NCBI GenBank assembly: GCA_964536985.1
Contig: CAZIBG010000001.1
Span: 1 to 64,000 of the forward strand
Direction: 5' to 3'
Length of the DNA: 64,000 bases
Source of the DNA: CAZIBG01 sp964536985
GTDB lineage: Bacteria; Patescibacteriota; Saccharimonadia; Saccharimonadales; AWTP1-31
Made by a program: the position numbers and the translations under genes. Position 1 is the first letter of the stretch; each line of letters starts with the position of its first letter. Below are positions 1-7,462 of this stretch, in pieces. Below the pieces are notes generated by a model that was given only the letters and a program-made list of their open reading frames with translations, ran no database searches and was not told the DNA's origin.

Positions 1-25
1 TATACATGTTTTTAGCGTTACCGGT

Positions 26-54
26 ATTCTACCCCCCCCTGAGATACAATGCAA
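26..54 (-). promoter_or_regulatory. G-tract promoter of a surface gene lying left of the window
   Basis: Reading leftward, the -35 box TTGCAT (49-54) and the -10 box TAGAAT (26-31) are separated by 17 bp. The spacer contains 8 consecutive G on the coding strand (C at 32-39). The leader that follows matches the leader of the 7463-8965 surface gene, so the gene it serves must begin just left of position 1. It belongs to the same promoter family as the seven other tracts in the array. Confidence 0.75.
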
Positions 55-64
55 GAAAGTAGCC

Positions 65-298
65 TTATAGTTCACCACTGAGTATTCGCGAGACATCGAT
101 GTAGCGTTGGCAGTCATCAATACTACGATCAGCTAGGGGAATGGCGAGGATACGCTCAAAGTCAATCTTTGCTACAGCCAAGTCTTCGTCATAAGTTACA
201 GCTAATTCCGAGGCCAATACTTTAGACCCAAGTGAAGAAGGAAAATATAATCCATGTTCGGCGGCTATCAGTTCATAGTCTGGTATTCTGTCTGTCAT
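65..298 (-). CDS. small acidic protein of the surface-array modules, copy 1
   Basis: A 77-residue protein of unknown function starting MTDRIPDYELIAAE. It has no signal peptide or membrane segment and looks cytoplasmic, helical and acidic. It is nearly identical to the 77-aa protein at 15774-16007 and related to the 83-aa protein at 13158-13409: all three share a YFP motif near residue 19, a (T/S)Y-(D/E)EDL motif in the middle, a D(L/C)xxYI(D/E)xSRILSG ending and similar length. Each copy sits between a sortase gene or sortase remnant and the G-tract promoter of the next surface gene. That conserved position argues for a real gene and a role linked to the sortase/surface module, but no function can be assigned. 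Confidence 0.7.
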   Translation of the reverse strand: MTDRIPDYELIAAEHGLYFPSSLGSKVLASELAVTYDEDLAVAKIDFERILAIPLADRSIDDCQRYIDVSRILSGEL

Positions 299-329
299 CT
301 GTTAACCATACCATGTAGAGCGATATTCT

Positions 330-431
330 CTAGTTTCCTACTGCCGTGACATCCACCCGAAAGTCATAAGTTTTACTGGCTTTATGCATTGGTTTTCCTA
401 GAACGAGCCATGAACCTACTTTAGTGCAGAC
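330..431 (-). pseudogene. C-terminal remnant of a sortase gene
   Basis: The reading frame ending at the TAG at 330-332 encodes a tail with SKTYDFRVDVTA. Both intact sortases here end with SKTYDSRVIVVAEA, which includes the conserved active-site arginine (YDxR). The catalytic Cys and His regions are missing and there is no plausible start, so this is a decayed fragment. It overlaps the last codons of the upstream surface gene, in the position where intact sortases occur in the other modules. A second copy lies at 16039-16128. Confidence 0.6.
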
Positions 432-1924
432 CTCTTACGTAGTGCGTAGACAATAAAACAAAGACCCAAAGAAGTGGCAATAATCGTGATAGCTGGAGAT
501 ACAGCGCCAATACCAGTGTTCGGAGCTCCGGCATTACCGCTACCAGGCGTAGAAGGAGTAGAGGCGCCACAGACAGCTCCCTCAAATTGGAAGGCACCGA
601 CTGAAGGGCAAGAGTTAGGCCGAGCGATACCACGAGCGTCAGTTGTTACCCCAAGTACTGAAGCACCAGCAGCAATTGCAGGGCTTCCAGGAAGCAAGGC
701 ACGGGTCGGCACACTTCCACTGTTGTTCTGAAGTGGACCGAGAGTAGGAATGATATTGCTGATATTTTGTTGGTCACCTTCTTCGATAAACATGTCACAC
801 GTATCATCGTCTGACATGTTGAATCCGTTCGAAGTGATACCAAAACTAACATCCGTACCTGAGCCACCTACAGCGTTTGTAAGGTCAACAGCAGTACAGT
901 TGGAAGAAACTCCATTATTCAGGTTATCGGCCATGAGGCTATTGCTGACCGAAACATTTACATCTGCATGCCCGCTTGGCTGATCAACAGCTGCGGCCGC
1001 GTAGAAGGCTGCCGACCTGATATCTGCTGCGAAGCCAGTTCCTGTTACTCCTCTCATGCCGGTGACGGTGATGTTATTTACCGAGGTATTCACCGAAGTA
1101 CTTGCACCATCAACTCCAACGGAAAAACTTCCAAATGGTGCAACAAAGTCTTCGCCAGTTATGTCATCCACTGTTACGTTGGAAATTGTTGCAGTAACCT
1201 CGCTATCTCCGATGGCCAAGATTTGAACTCCATATGTAAAGTTTTGGGCACCAGTATTATGGATGTCTGCAATAGTTATATTATTAAGATTGGCCTCTAC
1301 AGCAATATCTCCACCCTCGGCATTTACTGCAATAACTCGAACGAATCCCGCAGCAGTCATGTTGTGAACGTAGATATTCTCCATCAATACTGATGTTGCA
1401 ACTTGTGTACTGGGATCAGCCACGATACCGTCCAGAGCATTACTGTCTTGGCCATCGACTTCAATATTGCGTAACGTAGCGTTGACGTTCTTCATACGAA
1501 GAGCTTTGCTATTGAAGGCAGTAATTTTGAGATCCTGGACACTTACATTGACGATAGGATCATCGTAAGGAACTACCGCCCAAATAGTCGTGTAACTTCC
1601 GTTGTCGCCACTAATTGTCGTCTGATCCATACCAGCACCAGATATTGAAACGGATTTTGTAATCTCTGGCAGGTCAGCTGAAAGTGTTATAGTGCCAGCC
1701 GGAAGAGTGATGGTATCGTTCGTGCCATAGCTGCCACTTGCAGTACAATCCGATTGATTTGCACCGGCATTAACCGAGTCAATAGCAATAGGTAGCGTAC
1801 AGCCACCGGTCACGTTGAGAGTTGCCGCGTGAGCCCGTCCACCACCCAAAGTCAGGGCAGCCAGGAAGGCGAATGCTGCCAGGATCAGTTTGTTTGTTTT
1901 CGTGAGGTTCAGGATATTGAGCAT
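416..1924 (-). CDS. sortase-anchored beta-helix surface protein G
   Basis: A 502-aa exported protein. Residues 1-33 form a signal peptide ending AHA. CTLPIAIDSVN follows at about 41-51, resembling the CSLREA motif of large exported repeat proteins. The middle is rich in short hydrophobic/Asn/Thr strands typical of a parallel beta-helix. Near residue 400 comes NxSGSVPTRALLPGSPAIAAG, then TTDARGIARP and CPSVGAFQFEG, as in choice-of-anchor-Q proteins. The end is APNTG (about 468), a hydrophobic segment and RKRSALK, a sorting signal in which APNTG stands in for LPXTG. The ATG lies 5 nt after a TAGGAA Shine-Dalgarno site. Its tail is almost the same as in the 16125-17639 protein. It is probably cell-surface; the ligand is unknown. 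Confidence 0.85.
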   Translation of the reverse strand: MLNILNLTKTNKLILAAFAFLAALTLGGGRAHAATLNVTGGCTLPIAIDSVNAGANQSDCTASGSYGTNDTITLPAGTITLSADLPEITKSVSISGAGMDQTTISGDNGSYTTIWAVVPYDDPIVNVSVQDLKITAFNSKALRMKNVNATLRNIEVDGQDSNALDGIVADPSTQVATSVLMENIYVHNMTAAGFVRVIAVNAEGGDIAVEANLNNITIADIHNTGAQNFTYGVQILAIGDSEVTATISNVTVDDITGEDFVAPFGSFSVGVDGASTSVNTSVNNITVTGMRGVTGTGFAADIRSAAFYAAAAVDQPSGHADVNVSVSNSLMADNLNNGVSSNCTAVDLTNAVGGSGTDVSFGITSNGFNMSDDDTCDMFIEEGDQQNISNIIPTLGPLQNNSGSVPTRALLPGSPAIAAGASVLGVTTDARGIARPNSCPSVGAFQFEGAVCGASTPSTPGSGNAGAPNTGIGAVSPAITIIATSLGLCFIVYALRKRSALK

Positions 1925-1960
1925 TAGTTAGTTCCTATTATACGTTTGTGCTTATCCTTT

Positions 1961-1991
1961 AGTCTACCCCCCCCCCGAGGATATTGGGCAA
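1961..1991 (-). promoter_or_regulatory. G-tract promoter of surface gene G, 19-bp spacer
   Basis: -35 TTGCCC (1986-1991), -10 TAGACT (1961-1966), with 19 bp between them including 10 G on the coding strand (C at 1967-1976). The start codon is about 36 nt downstream of the -10 box. The spacer is 2 bp over the 17-bp optimum, so the expected state is weak or off. Confidence 0.75.
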
Positions 1992-2080
1992 GTCTAGGCT
2001 CAACTAAACACCCGACTGCAAATGACTACACATAGAAACATATAACCTCATCAACTACGCCCCGACAGGGGTGATTATGA

Positions 2081-2086
2081 TATAAT
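2081..2086 (+). promoter_or_regulatory. extended -10 promoter of the nuclease gene
   Basis: TATAAT preceded by TGA gives a TGn-extended -10. It is 10 nt before the ATG at 2097, so the transcript should be leaderless or nearly so. A short CCCC-GACA-GGGG palindrome lies just upstream at 2060-2071. Confidence 0.6.
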
Positions 2087-2096
2087 AGTGTCTGTA

Positions 2097-2486
2097 ATGG
2101 TGAAGAGATCTAAGTACAATATTGTCATTCCTGTCGGCATGAAGCCTCGACCCAAGCTTCATGAAGAAACGGCTGCCGAGATATTAGCCGCTCACTTAAA
2201 GAGCGATGTCTACTTTATTGAAACTGGCAGCCAGGGAACGCCTGACGTATCTATTAAAGGCACGAAATGGGAGATCAAGAGTCCTATTGGTAGTGGCGCT
2301 AACAATATACAGAAAAATATGCGTGAAGCATCCGCGCAGTCGGAAAGTATAGTTATAGATTTAAGGCGGTCAAAACTGCATCAAACACGAGCACTAGGCT
2401 ATATTAGATTATTCAGTAACAGATACAAGAAACTAAAGCGAGTTTTGGTCATAACTAAATCCAAGCAAATATTGACAATCAAGTAG
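2097..2486 (+). CDS. CdiA-CT-like nuclease (PD-(D/E)XK type), stand-alone
   Basis: A protein of about 129 aa. It has no signal peptide. The centre reads TPDVSIKGTKWEIKSP, which fits the PD...(D/E)xK metal-binding core, followed by NNIQKNMREASAQSESIVIDL. This arrangement resembles the C-terminal tRNA-nuclease domain of contact-dependent inhibition toxins (CdiA_C) and related restriction-like nucleases. An in-frame GTG at 2088 is possible, but ATG at 2097 is preferred because the -10 box ends at 2086. It is the only rightward gene in the array apart from the transposase, sits divergently from surface gene G, and has no obvious immunity partner beside it. Family assignment rests on the motif pattern only. 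Confidence 0.6.
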   Translation: MVKRSKYNIVIPVGMKPRPKLHEETAAEILAAHLKSDVYFIETGSQGTPDVSIKGTKWEIKSPIGSGANNIQKNMREASAQSESIVIDLRRSKLHQTRALGYIRLFSNRYKKLKRVLVITKSKQILTIK

Positions 2487-2500
2487 TCGACAGCTATAAT
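2472..2500 (+). promoter_or_regulatory. perfect-consensus promoter at the end of the nuclease gene
   Basis: TTGACA (2472-2477) and TATAAT (2495-2500) are separated by exactly 17 bp. The -35 box lies inside the last codons of the nuclease gene. Transcription would begin near 2507 and run straight into the hairpin at 2510-2557. Confidence 0.65.
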
Positions 2501-2506
2501 TACAGA

Positions 2507-2557
2507 TGCAAAAGACGCATACGGGACTGAATTGACCCAGAGGCGTCTTTTCTTTTT
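2507..2557 (+). terminator. bidirectional terminator, possibly a 50-nt RNA
   Basis: AAAAGACGC (2510-2518) pairs with GCGTCTTTT (2543-2551), with an inner CGGG/CCC pairing, and is followed by CTTTTT on the plus strand. It lies between the convergent nuclease gene and surface gene F. On the minus strand the stem also ends in TTTT, so it can serve both genes. The strong promoter immediately before it suggests a short RNA as well. Confidence 0.7.
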
Positions 2558-4040
2558 AGTTGCGCTTAGTGGCAAAACTATAGCTAAGGGCGATAAGCCC
2601 AAAGAGGCTAGTAACGGTAGTGACGATAATTGAAGCTGAGCCAATACCAGTGCTTGGTGCAGTAGCTGTAGCTGGGCTCGTTGTAGTTTCGGCTAGAACA
2701 TACTGGTATGCACCAATGGATGGACTTGAGCTTGGCCGGGCGATACCTCGAGCATCTGTAGTTACGCCAAGTACTGAACCACCGGCTGAGATGGCTGGCG
2801 AACCAGGGAGAAGCGCTCGGGTCGGCACAGAGCCACCATTGTTTTGTAGGGGTCCAAGCGTAGAAACGATGTTACCTATGTTCTGTTGGTCGTGTGGCTG
2901 ATTGAAGTTTGTGCAAGAAGCGTCGTCGGACATGTTGTAGTCCAAAGATGTGACCGTGGCATTTCCCGTACCCGTTCCACTGAAGCCTGCGGTTAGATCA
3001 GCAACTTCACAATTAGATGACACGCCGTTACTAAGGTTGTCGGCCAGTAAACTGTTACCGACACTAATGTCCACATTAGCCGTGTCGCCACTAGTCAATC
3101 CTGCGGTAATTGCGTAAAATGCTGCCGACTTCACACCCACAAGTGGAAATGCATTACCAGTAATTCCTCGCATCCCTGTGATAGTAACGTTATATATGGT
3201 CATGTTTGTATTTGCGTCACCTCCAGCGGCAAGCGCACCTCCAGCGAATGGCGCCACTATATTAGCACCTGTTATGTTGTGAATGGTTGTATTAGTAATC
3301 GTAGCGTTTACCGCACCTATATTGCCTGGTGTATTGCCTTGCATACCCACGCCCATGGCGAATCCGTTGATAGTGCCCGTTCCGTTATTTATATTGGCGA
3401 GAGTCGTATTATTAATGTTGGCATTTAATGTACCACCACCGTTTTGGTTAACAAGCACACCATACACAATGGTTTCGTCATAATCTATATCGTGAATATA
3501 TACATTGTTTGTGGACAATGTAAAAGTGTTAGGCGAGTCGTTCATAATCATTAAGTTTGACCATTGGTTTGTTGAATTCTGGCCGTTAATTTCTAGATTC
3601 TCTAAGGTAACATTACAGTTCTCTGCAAGTAGTGCGTACTGATCATAAGCCTGAACCGTCATGTCTGAGATAGTAACATCTACCCCTTGCGCTCTGAATG
3701 GTCGATATTGGCCGGCATCGCCGTCTATAGCAGTACTACTGATACCTGCGCCCTTGATTACCACATCTTCTGTGATATTGGCTGGAGTTGCTGTCAGAGT
3801 AATAGTTCCTGCAGGGATGGCAATAATGTCGCTTGTGCCGTAGCCAGCTTCTGTGGCCGTACAACCAGATTGGTCAGCTCCTGCGTTTACTGAATCGATT
3901 GCGATATTTAACGTACAGCCACCACCTACATTAAGTGTCGCCGCATGCACCCTGCCACCGCCAAAGGCTAGCACTGCTAAAAAGGCGAATGTCGCAAGGA
4001 TGAGTTTGTTTGTTTTTGTCAGATTCAGAATGCTTTCCAT
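2556..4040 (-). CDS. sortase-anchored beta-helix surface protein F
   Basis: A 494-aa exported protein of the same family as its neighbours: signal peptide ending VHA at about residue 33, CTLNIAIDSVN near 42, a long Asn/Thr-rich beta-helix region, the NGGSVPTRALLPGSPAIS and TTDARGIARP segment, then APSTG near 461, a hydrophobic helix and ATKRN. It differs from the other members in its tail: APSTG rather than APNTG, no CGASTPS spacer and no Cys pair before the motif. The central region is strongly diverged from the paralogues while both ends are conserved. Its promoter is the only one with an interrupted G-tract. Confidence 0.85.
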   Translation of the reverse strand: MESILNLTKTNKLILATFAFLAVLAFGGGRVHAATLNVGGGCTLNIAIDSVNAGADQSGCTATEAGYGTSDIIAIPAGTITLTATPANITEDVVIKGAGISSTAIDGDAGQYRPFRAQGVDVTISDMTVQAYDQYALLAENCNVTLENLEINGQNSTNQWSNLMIMNDSPNTFTLSTNNVYIHDIDYDETIVYGVLVNQNGGGTLNANINNTTLANINNGTGTINGFAMGVGMQGNTPGNIGAVNATITNTTIHNITGANIVAPFAGGALAAGGDANTNMTIYNVTITGMRGITGNAFPLVGVKSAAFYAITAGLTSGDTANVDISVGNSLLADNLSNGVSSNCEVADLTAGFSGTGTGNATVTSLDYNMSDDASCTNFNQPHDQQNIGNIVSTLGPLQNNGGSVPTRALLPGSPAISAGGSVLGVTTDARGIARPSSSPSIGAYQYVLAETTTSPATATAPSTGIGSASIIVTTVTSLFGLIALSYSFATKRN

Positions 4041-4075
4041 TTATAATTCCTACTTTACGCTAGTGTTTAACCGGT

Positions 4076-4104
4076 AGTCTACCTCCCCCGTAAGTTATTT
4101 GCAA
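4076..4104 (-). promoter_or_regulatory. surface gene F promoter with interrupted G-tract, 17-bp spacer
   Basis: -35 TTGCAA (4099-4104), -10 TAGACT (4076-4081), 17-bp spacer. The tract is broken by one A (coding strand GGGGGAGG), so it should slip far less than the pure tracts. Optimal spacing plus interruption suggests this copy is fixed on. Confidence 0.7.
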
Positions 4105-4144
4105 GAACACCTGCTTGAACCACTCGTATGTATTACCCTTACGG

Positions 4145-4174
4145 TTGACGATAGTGGCACATTTGAGGTAAAAT
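4145..4174 (+). promoter_or_regulatory. promoter of the 4181-4256 small RNA
   Basis: TTGACG (4145-4150), 18-bp spacer, TAAAAT (4169-4174). It points right, against the surrounding minus-strand genes. The only downstream element before the DUF3800 stop codon is the structured RNA. Confidence 0.5.
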
Positions 4175-4180
4175 GTAACT

Positions 4181-4256
4181 ACAATTGATTCGCTTTCCGA
4201 ACTGTCACCGTATGGTGCGCGTGCCTGGGACAACCAGGATAGGAAGCGAATTTTTT
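4181..4256 (+). ncRNA. candidate three-way-junction small RNA with terminator
   Basis: The closing stem is ATTCGCTT (4188-4195) with AAGCGAAT (4244-4251), extended by CC/GG across a one-base bulge. Inside it are two hairpins: CACC/GGTG (4206-4217) and CCTGG/CCAGG (4224-4238, loop GACAA). The 3' side runs into TTTTTT (4251-4256). With the promoter at 4145-4174 this predicts an RNA of about 75 nt. No open reading frame is involved. Its 3' end just reaches the stop codon of the opposing DUF3800 gene, so it could act only as an antisense terminator. Confidence 0.45.
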
Positions 4257-4878
4257 ATTTGAAGTACCAAATATCTTCAGTGCGCTTGTTGATAACTTTT
4301 AGGTAGATATCGCTGTCAGTTTTACGCTTTTGAGTTGTTCGTAAAAGGCTACCCGCAACCATATCTGCCAGCTGAATCAAGTTATCATTCTTGGAGTTAA
4401 CAAACTTCATATCTTTTATTATGCTACCGTCTGGATTAGCCTGCTGGCGAAAGTACGTTATTGCCGCTTTCTTGTAAGACCGGTCTTCGTGGCCATCAAG
4501 ACGAATCCGTCCATCGGTAATCTTGCCAGCACTTTTGGAAAGCACCTCTTTGATCATGTAGTTATAGAATTTATTCTTGTTTCTCCTAAGTTCAACGCTT
4601 CTGATGATAGACTTATCGGCGACTATTGCCCGAACCCGGAACTTACAACTTTTTATCTCGTTTAAAAAAGCGAGACGTATATCTTTACTGGCTTTGTTGA
4701 ACTTAAACTCATGATCGTCTCGCCACCCAAGTGAACGACGCAATCGCTTAATCCTAAGCGCAGTTTCTTCGGCATCAAGGTTGTCATCAAAGACAATGCA
4801 GGCAATAACAAAGTGTGTGCTCGAGCCCTTATCAAACTTAAAGCCCGGATCTCCTGAATCATCTATGAATACCAGCAT
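4255..4878 (-). CDS. DUF3800 domain protein
   Basis: A 207-aa protein. The N-terminus MLVFIDDSGDPGF and the C-terminal NLIQLADMVAGSLLR are the two signature segments of DUF3800, a family predicted to have an RNase H-like fold with Asp-rich active site. The family is common in mobile and defence-associated regions but its biochemical role is not settled. It starts 6 nt after a TATAAT box (4885-4890), so a leaderless transcript with its own promoter is likely, independent of surface gene E upstream of which it does not depend. It has no signal peptide. Confidence 0.8.
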   Translation of the reverse strand: MLVFIDDSGDPGFKFDKGSSTHFVIACIVFDDNLDAEETALRIKRLRRSLGWRDDHEFKFNKASKDIRLAFLNEIKSCKFRVRAIVADKSIIRSVELRRNKNKFYNYMIKEVLSKSAGKITDGRIRLDGHEDRSYKKAAITYFRQQANPDGSIIKDMKFVNSKNDNLIQLADMVAGSLLRTTQKRKTDSDIYLKVINKRTEDIWYFK

Positions 4879-4928
4879 ACGTGTATTATATGGTCATATT
4901 TAGATCAAAGCCACCGGGTAGGACTATA

Positions 4929-6686
4929 CTAGGCTCGCTTGTGAGTACAGACATAACCGAGAGTTAATAGCCCGGCAAAAGAAGCGAACAACGAACCAAC
5001 GAGAGAGACAGGGTTAGCGCCGGTGTTTGGTGCCCCTGCATTACCGCTACCAGACGTAGAAGGAGTAGAGGCGCCACAGACAGCTCCCTCAAACTGGAAG
5101 GCTCCAACAGATGGGCAATCCCCAGGCCGAGCAACTCCACGAGCGTCAGTAGTAACACCTAGGACAGAGCCACCAGAGGCAATAGCAGGAGATCCATTAA
5201 GCAATGCGATAGTCTCTACTGGACCGCCGTTGTTCTGGAGTGGACCAAGGGTGGAAAGTATGTTCGAAACAACAGTATAGCCGGTACAGTGTGGGTCATC
5301 GGTTATGTTATTACCAAGATTTACTGGCGCGAGATCAATGGCACCCGACAGTCCAAAAGCCGCCTTATCTCCTTGAATACAGCTACCAGTTACGCCATTA
5401 CGTGTGTTTCCGGCAATGAGGCTGTTTTGAGCACTTGCTCCGTTGGTGATGTCAGGTACAAAAGGCGCGACTTTATCAACAAAGAATGTTGCGTTAACTC
5501 CGGCCGAAACGAATGCCTGGTAAAACGCACCGGGGTCACTTTGGGTCACTTCGTTCCCAACAATTGTTGCATTGGTAAAAGTTAAATCAGCACTATCTGC
5601 AGTTAAGCTAGCTACAAATCCCGCACCCGTCAGCTGATCGTCTAACTCATTCACAATTATGTTGTTTGCCGACGTAAGGTTAGTGATATTCTGGTTGTTT
5701 GCAAGAGCTCCATTAAAAATCATCCCCGAAACATATGGATGAGATTGGAATGGATCTGCCAGTGGCACTGCTGTTGCGACCTCAACGGCATTTCCTGATA
5801 CGGTCACAGCGTCCATTGTAAATACAGTTCCAACTTCAGAAACAGTACCGCCTTCTTCGTAAATCATAACGCCACCCCACTTTTCGGCTATGTTATCGGC
5901 TATTGTCGTGCGTTCAACATTTACTTCGATACTATCTACATTATCACCACTCACTTGGTAATAGGTACTTATATACAAGCCTGCTGACTCAGATGAGTTG
6001 CCGCTTATTACGCTATCCTGAATGTCTGCAGATGGGATATCAGATAACTGCACTGGCGTAGGTATAATTGAAAGGCCAGCAAAATCGGTACCGAAGTCTC
6101 CAGTGATAAGCCCGCCGAAGATATTATTATTAATGTTATCTGTAATTTTCGAGTCTTTAACAATTGTATGAATAGCGCGCACGTACACACCCATTACCGA
6201 ATTGGACACCTCTACGCCATCGATTGTTACAGTGCCAGAAAACTGAGCACCGATGGCCATTGGAATTGCGTCAAAAATAGTAAAGTCCTTGAACACATGG
6301 TCACGCGCTCCCGATGGTCCTGGGTCAGGGTCTGTATTAAAGCCACCATGACCGTTGGCATCTATATTCGTAACACCCTTGCCAGCGCCAATAATGCTAA
6401 CCGATTTGTTGGTTATAGCCGGTAAATCTGCAGACAGGGTAATGGTTCCTGCGGGAATAGTGATCGTGTCATTTGTGCCATATGAATCAGGAGATATCAC
6501 TGCCGTACACCCAGACTGGTTAGCACCCGCATTAACCGAATTAATAGCGATAGGTAGGGTACAGCCTCCGGTCACGTTAAGGGTGGCCGCATGAGCACGA
6601 CCAGAACCAAATGCAAAAACAGCCAGAAAGGCAAAGGTTGCAAGAATTAATTTTGTTGTATTTGTTAGATTCAGAATGCTTTGCAT
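4929..6686 (-). CDS. sortase-anchored beta-helix surface protein E
   Basis: A 585-aa exported protein, the longest of the beta-helix set. Signal peptide ends AHA near residue 33, with CTLPIAINSVN near 42 and a disulfide-like Cys near 60. The middle contains many repeated VSGN/TNAT-like rungs. The C-terminal block has LGPLQNNGGPVETIALLNGSPAI in place of the PTRALL form, then TTDARGVARP and CPSVGAFQFEG. The sorting signal is APNTG near 552, a hydrophobic helix and CTHKRA. A TAGGAA Shine-Dalgarno precedes the ATG. Central sequence diverges from the other copies, while the signal peptide and anchor are shared. Confidence 0.85.
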   Translation of the reverse strand: MQSILNLTNTTKLILATFAFLAVFAFGSGRAHAATLNVTGGCTLPIAINSVNAGANQSGCTAVISPDSYGTNDTITIPAGTITLSADLPAITNKSVSIIGAGKGVTNIDANGHGGFNTDPDPGPSGARDHVFKDFTIFDAIPMAIGAQFSGTVTIDGVEVSNSVMGVYVRAIHTIVKDSKITDNINNNIFGGLITGDFGTDFAGLSIIPTPVQLSDIPSADIQDSVISGNSSESAGLYISTYYQVSGDNVDSIEVNVERTTIADNIAEKWGGVMIYEEGGTVSEVGTVFTMDAVTVSGNAVEVATAVPLADPFQSHPYVSGMIFNGALANNQNITNLTSANNIIVNELDDQLTGAGFVASLTADSADLTFTNATIVGNEVTQSDPGAFYQAFVSAGVNATFFVDKVAPFVPDITNGASAQNSLIAGNTRNGVTGSCIQGDKAAFGLSGAIDLAPVNLGNNITDDPHCTGYTVVSNILSTLGPLQNNGGPVETIALLNGSPAIASGGSVLGVTTDARGVARPGDCPSVGAFQFEGAVCGASTPSTSGSGNAGAPNTGANPVSLVGSLFASFAGLLTLGYVCTHKRA

Positions 6687-6723
6687 GTGTTAGTTCCTAT
6701 GTTAACGCTTGTGTTTAATAGGT

Positions 6724-6752
6724 AGTCTACCCCCCCCCGATATTTTGAGCAA
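6724..6752 (-). promoter_or_regulatory. G-tract promoter of surface gene E, 17-bp spacer
   Basis: -35 TTGCTC (6747-6752), -10 TAGACT (6724-6729), 17-bp spacer containing 9 G on the coding strand (C at 6730-6738). It sits between the end of the sortase gene and gene E. Spacing is optimal, so the predicted state is on. Confidence 0.75.
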
Positions 6753-6763
6753 GTCTAAGCTAC

Positions 6764-7447
6764 CTAGAAGGCTTCTGCGACAACGATCACCCGAGAGTCA
6801 TAGGTTTTGCTATCTTTATCAAATCGACCAGTGCACGTTATGAGGTTAAGTTGCTTAGGTATGGTTTTGTCGCGCACAAACAGCGCGGTGTCGGCCTCTT
6901 TAGTGGAAACTGTTTGGACTTGTTTGACTTTGAACTTTCTAACGCTTTTATCGCCGTAAGTTACCGTGAATGTATCACTAGTCTTGAGCTTACCCAGGTT
7001 GTAGAAGATTCCTTTAGCATATAGCCCATGCACATGCCCGTCGATAATACTGAGGCCAGCATCACCAGGCAAGGAGCCCTTGGTGTACCAGCCAGCCATA
7101 TTAACATTACTCGGGACTACCATCTGGTTTTCTTTGTCTACGCTTACTTGTTGGATAAAACCTTCTGCCTTAATCGTTGGCAGCTGAATGGAGAGTGGTT
7201 TGTCTGCGGGGACGCTATAGTTATCTGGCACTGGTTGTTCGCTGGGGGTGTCAGTAGATACCGTCGCCACCGTATGTCCAGCCGGTACACCGGCATGTTG
7301 AATGTTATACCAGTTACGTACCGCATTCAGGCCAATGCCAACCAGTAATATGCCTACAATTAATATTACGAGGCGAATACTTCGTTGAGTCTTCGAGGTT
7401 GATCTACGCTTTAATGATCTATTGCTACGCTTCTTTAGTCGAACCAT
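6764..7447 (-). CDS. sortase (class E/F-like), copy 1
   Basis: A 227-aa membrane-anchored transpeptidase. It has a basic N-terminus (residues 1-25), one membrane segment (about 26-45), then a sortase domain: LSIQLPTIKAEG, GWYTKGSLPG, catalytic His in IDGHVHG, catalytic Cys in LITCTG (near 205) and catalytic Arg in YDSRV. Sortases cleave the sorting signal and attach the protein to the cell wall; here the substrates are presumably the APNTG proteins alongside. It begins 15 nt after the stop of surface gene D and is probably co-transcribed with it from the G-tract promoter, so its expression may also phase-vary. A 173-nt block (6786-6958) is identical to the second sortase. Confidence 0.93.
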   Translation of the reverse strand: MVRLKKRSNRSLKRRSTSKTQRSIRLVILIVGILLVGIGLNAVRNWYNIQHAGVPAGHTVATVSTDTPSEQPVPDNYSVPADKPLSIQLPTIKAEGFIQQVSVDKENQMVVPSNVNMAGWYTKGSLPGDAGLSIIDGHVHGLYAKGIFYNLGKLKTSDTFTVTYGDKSVRKFKVKQVQTVSTKEADTALFVRDKTIPKQLNLITCTGRFDKDSKTYDSRVIVVAEAF

Positions 7448-7462
7448 AGTTACTAATATAGA

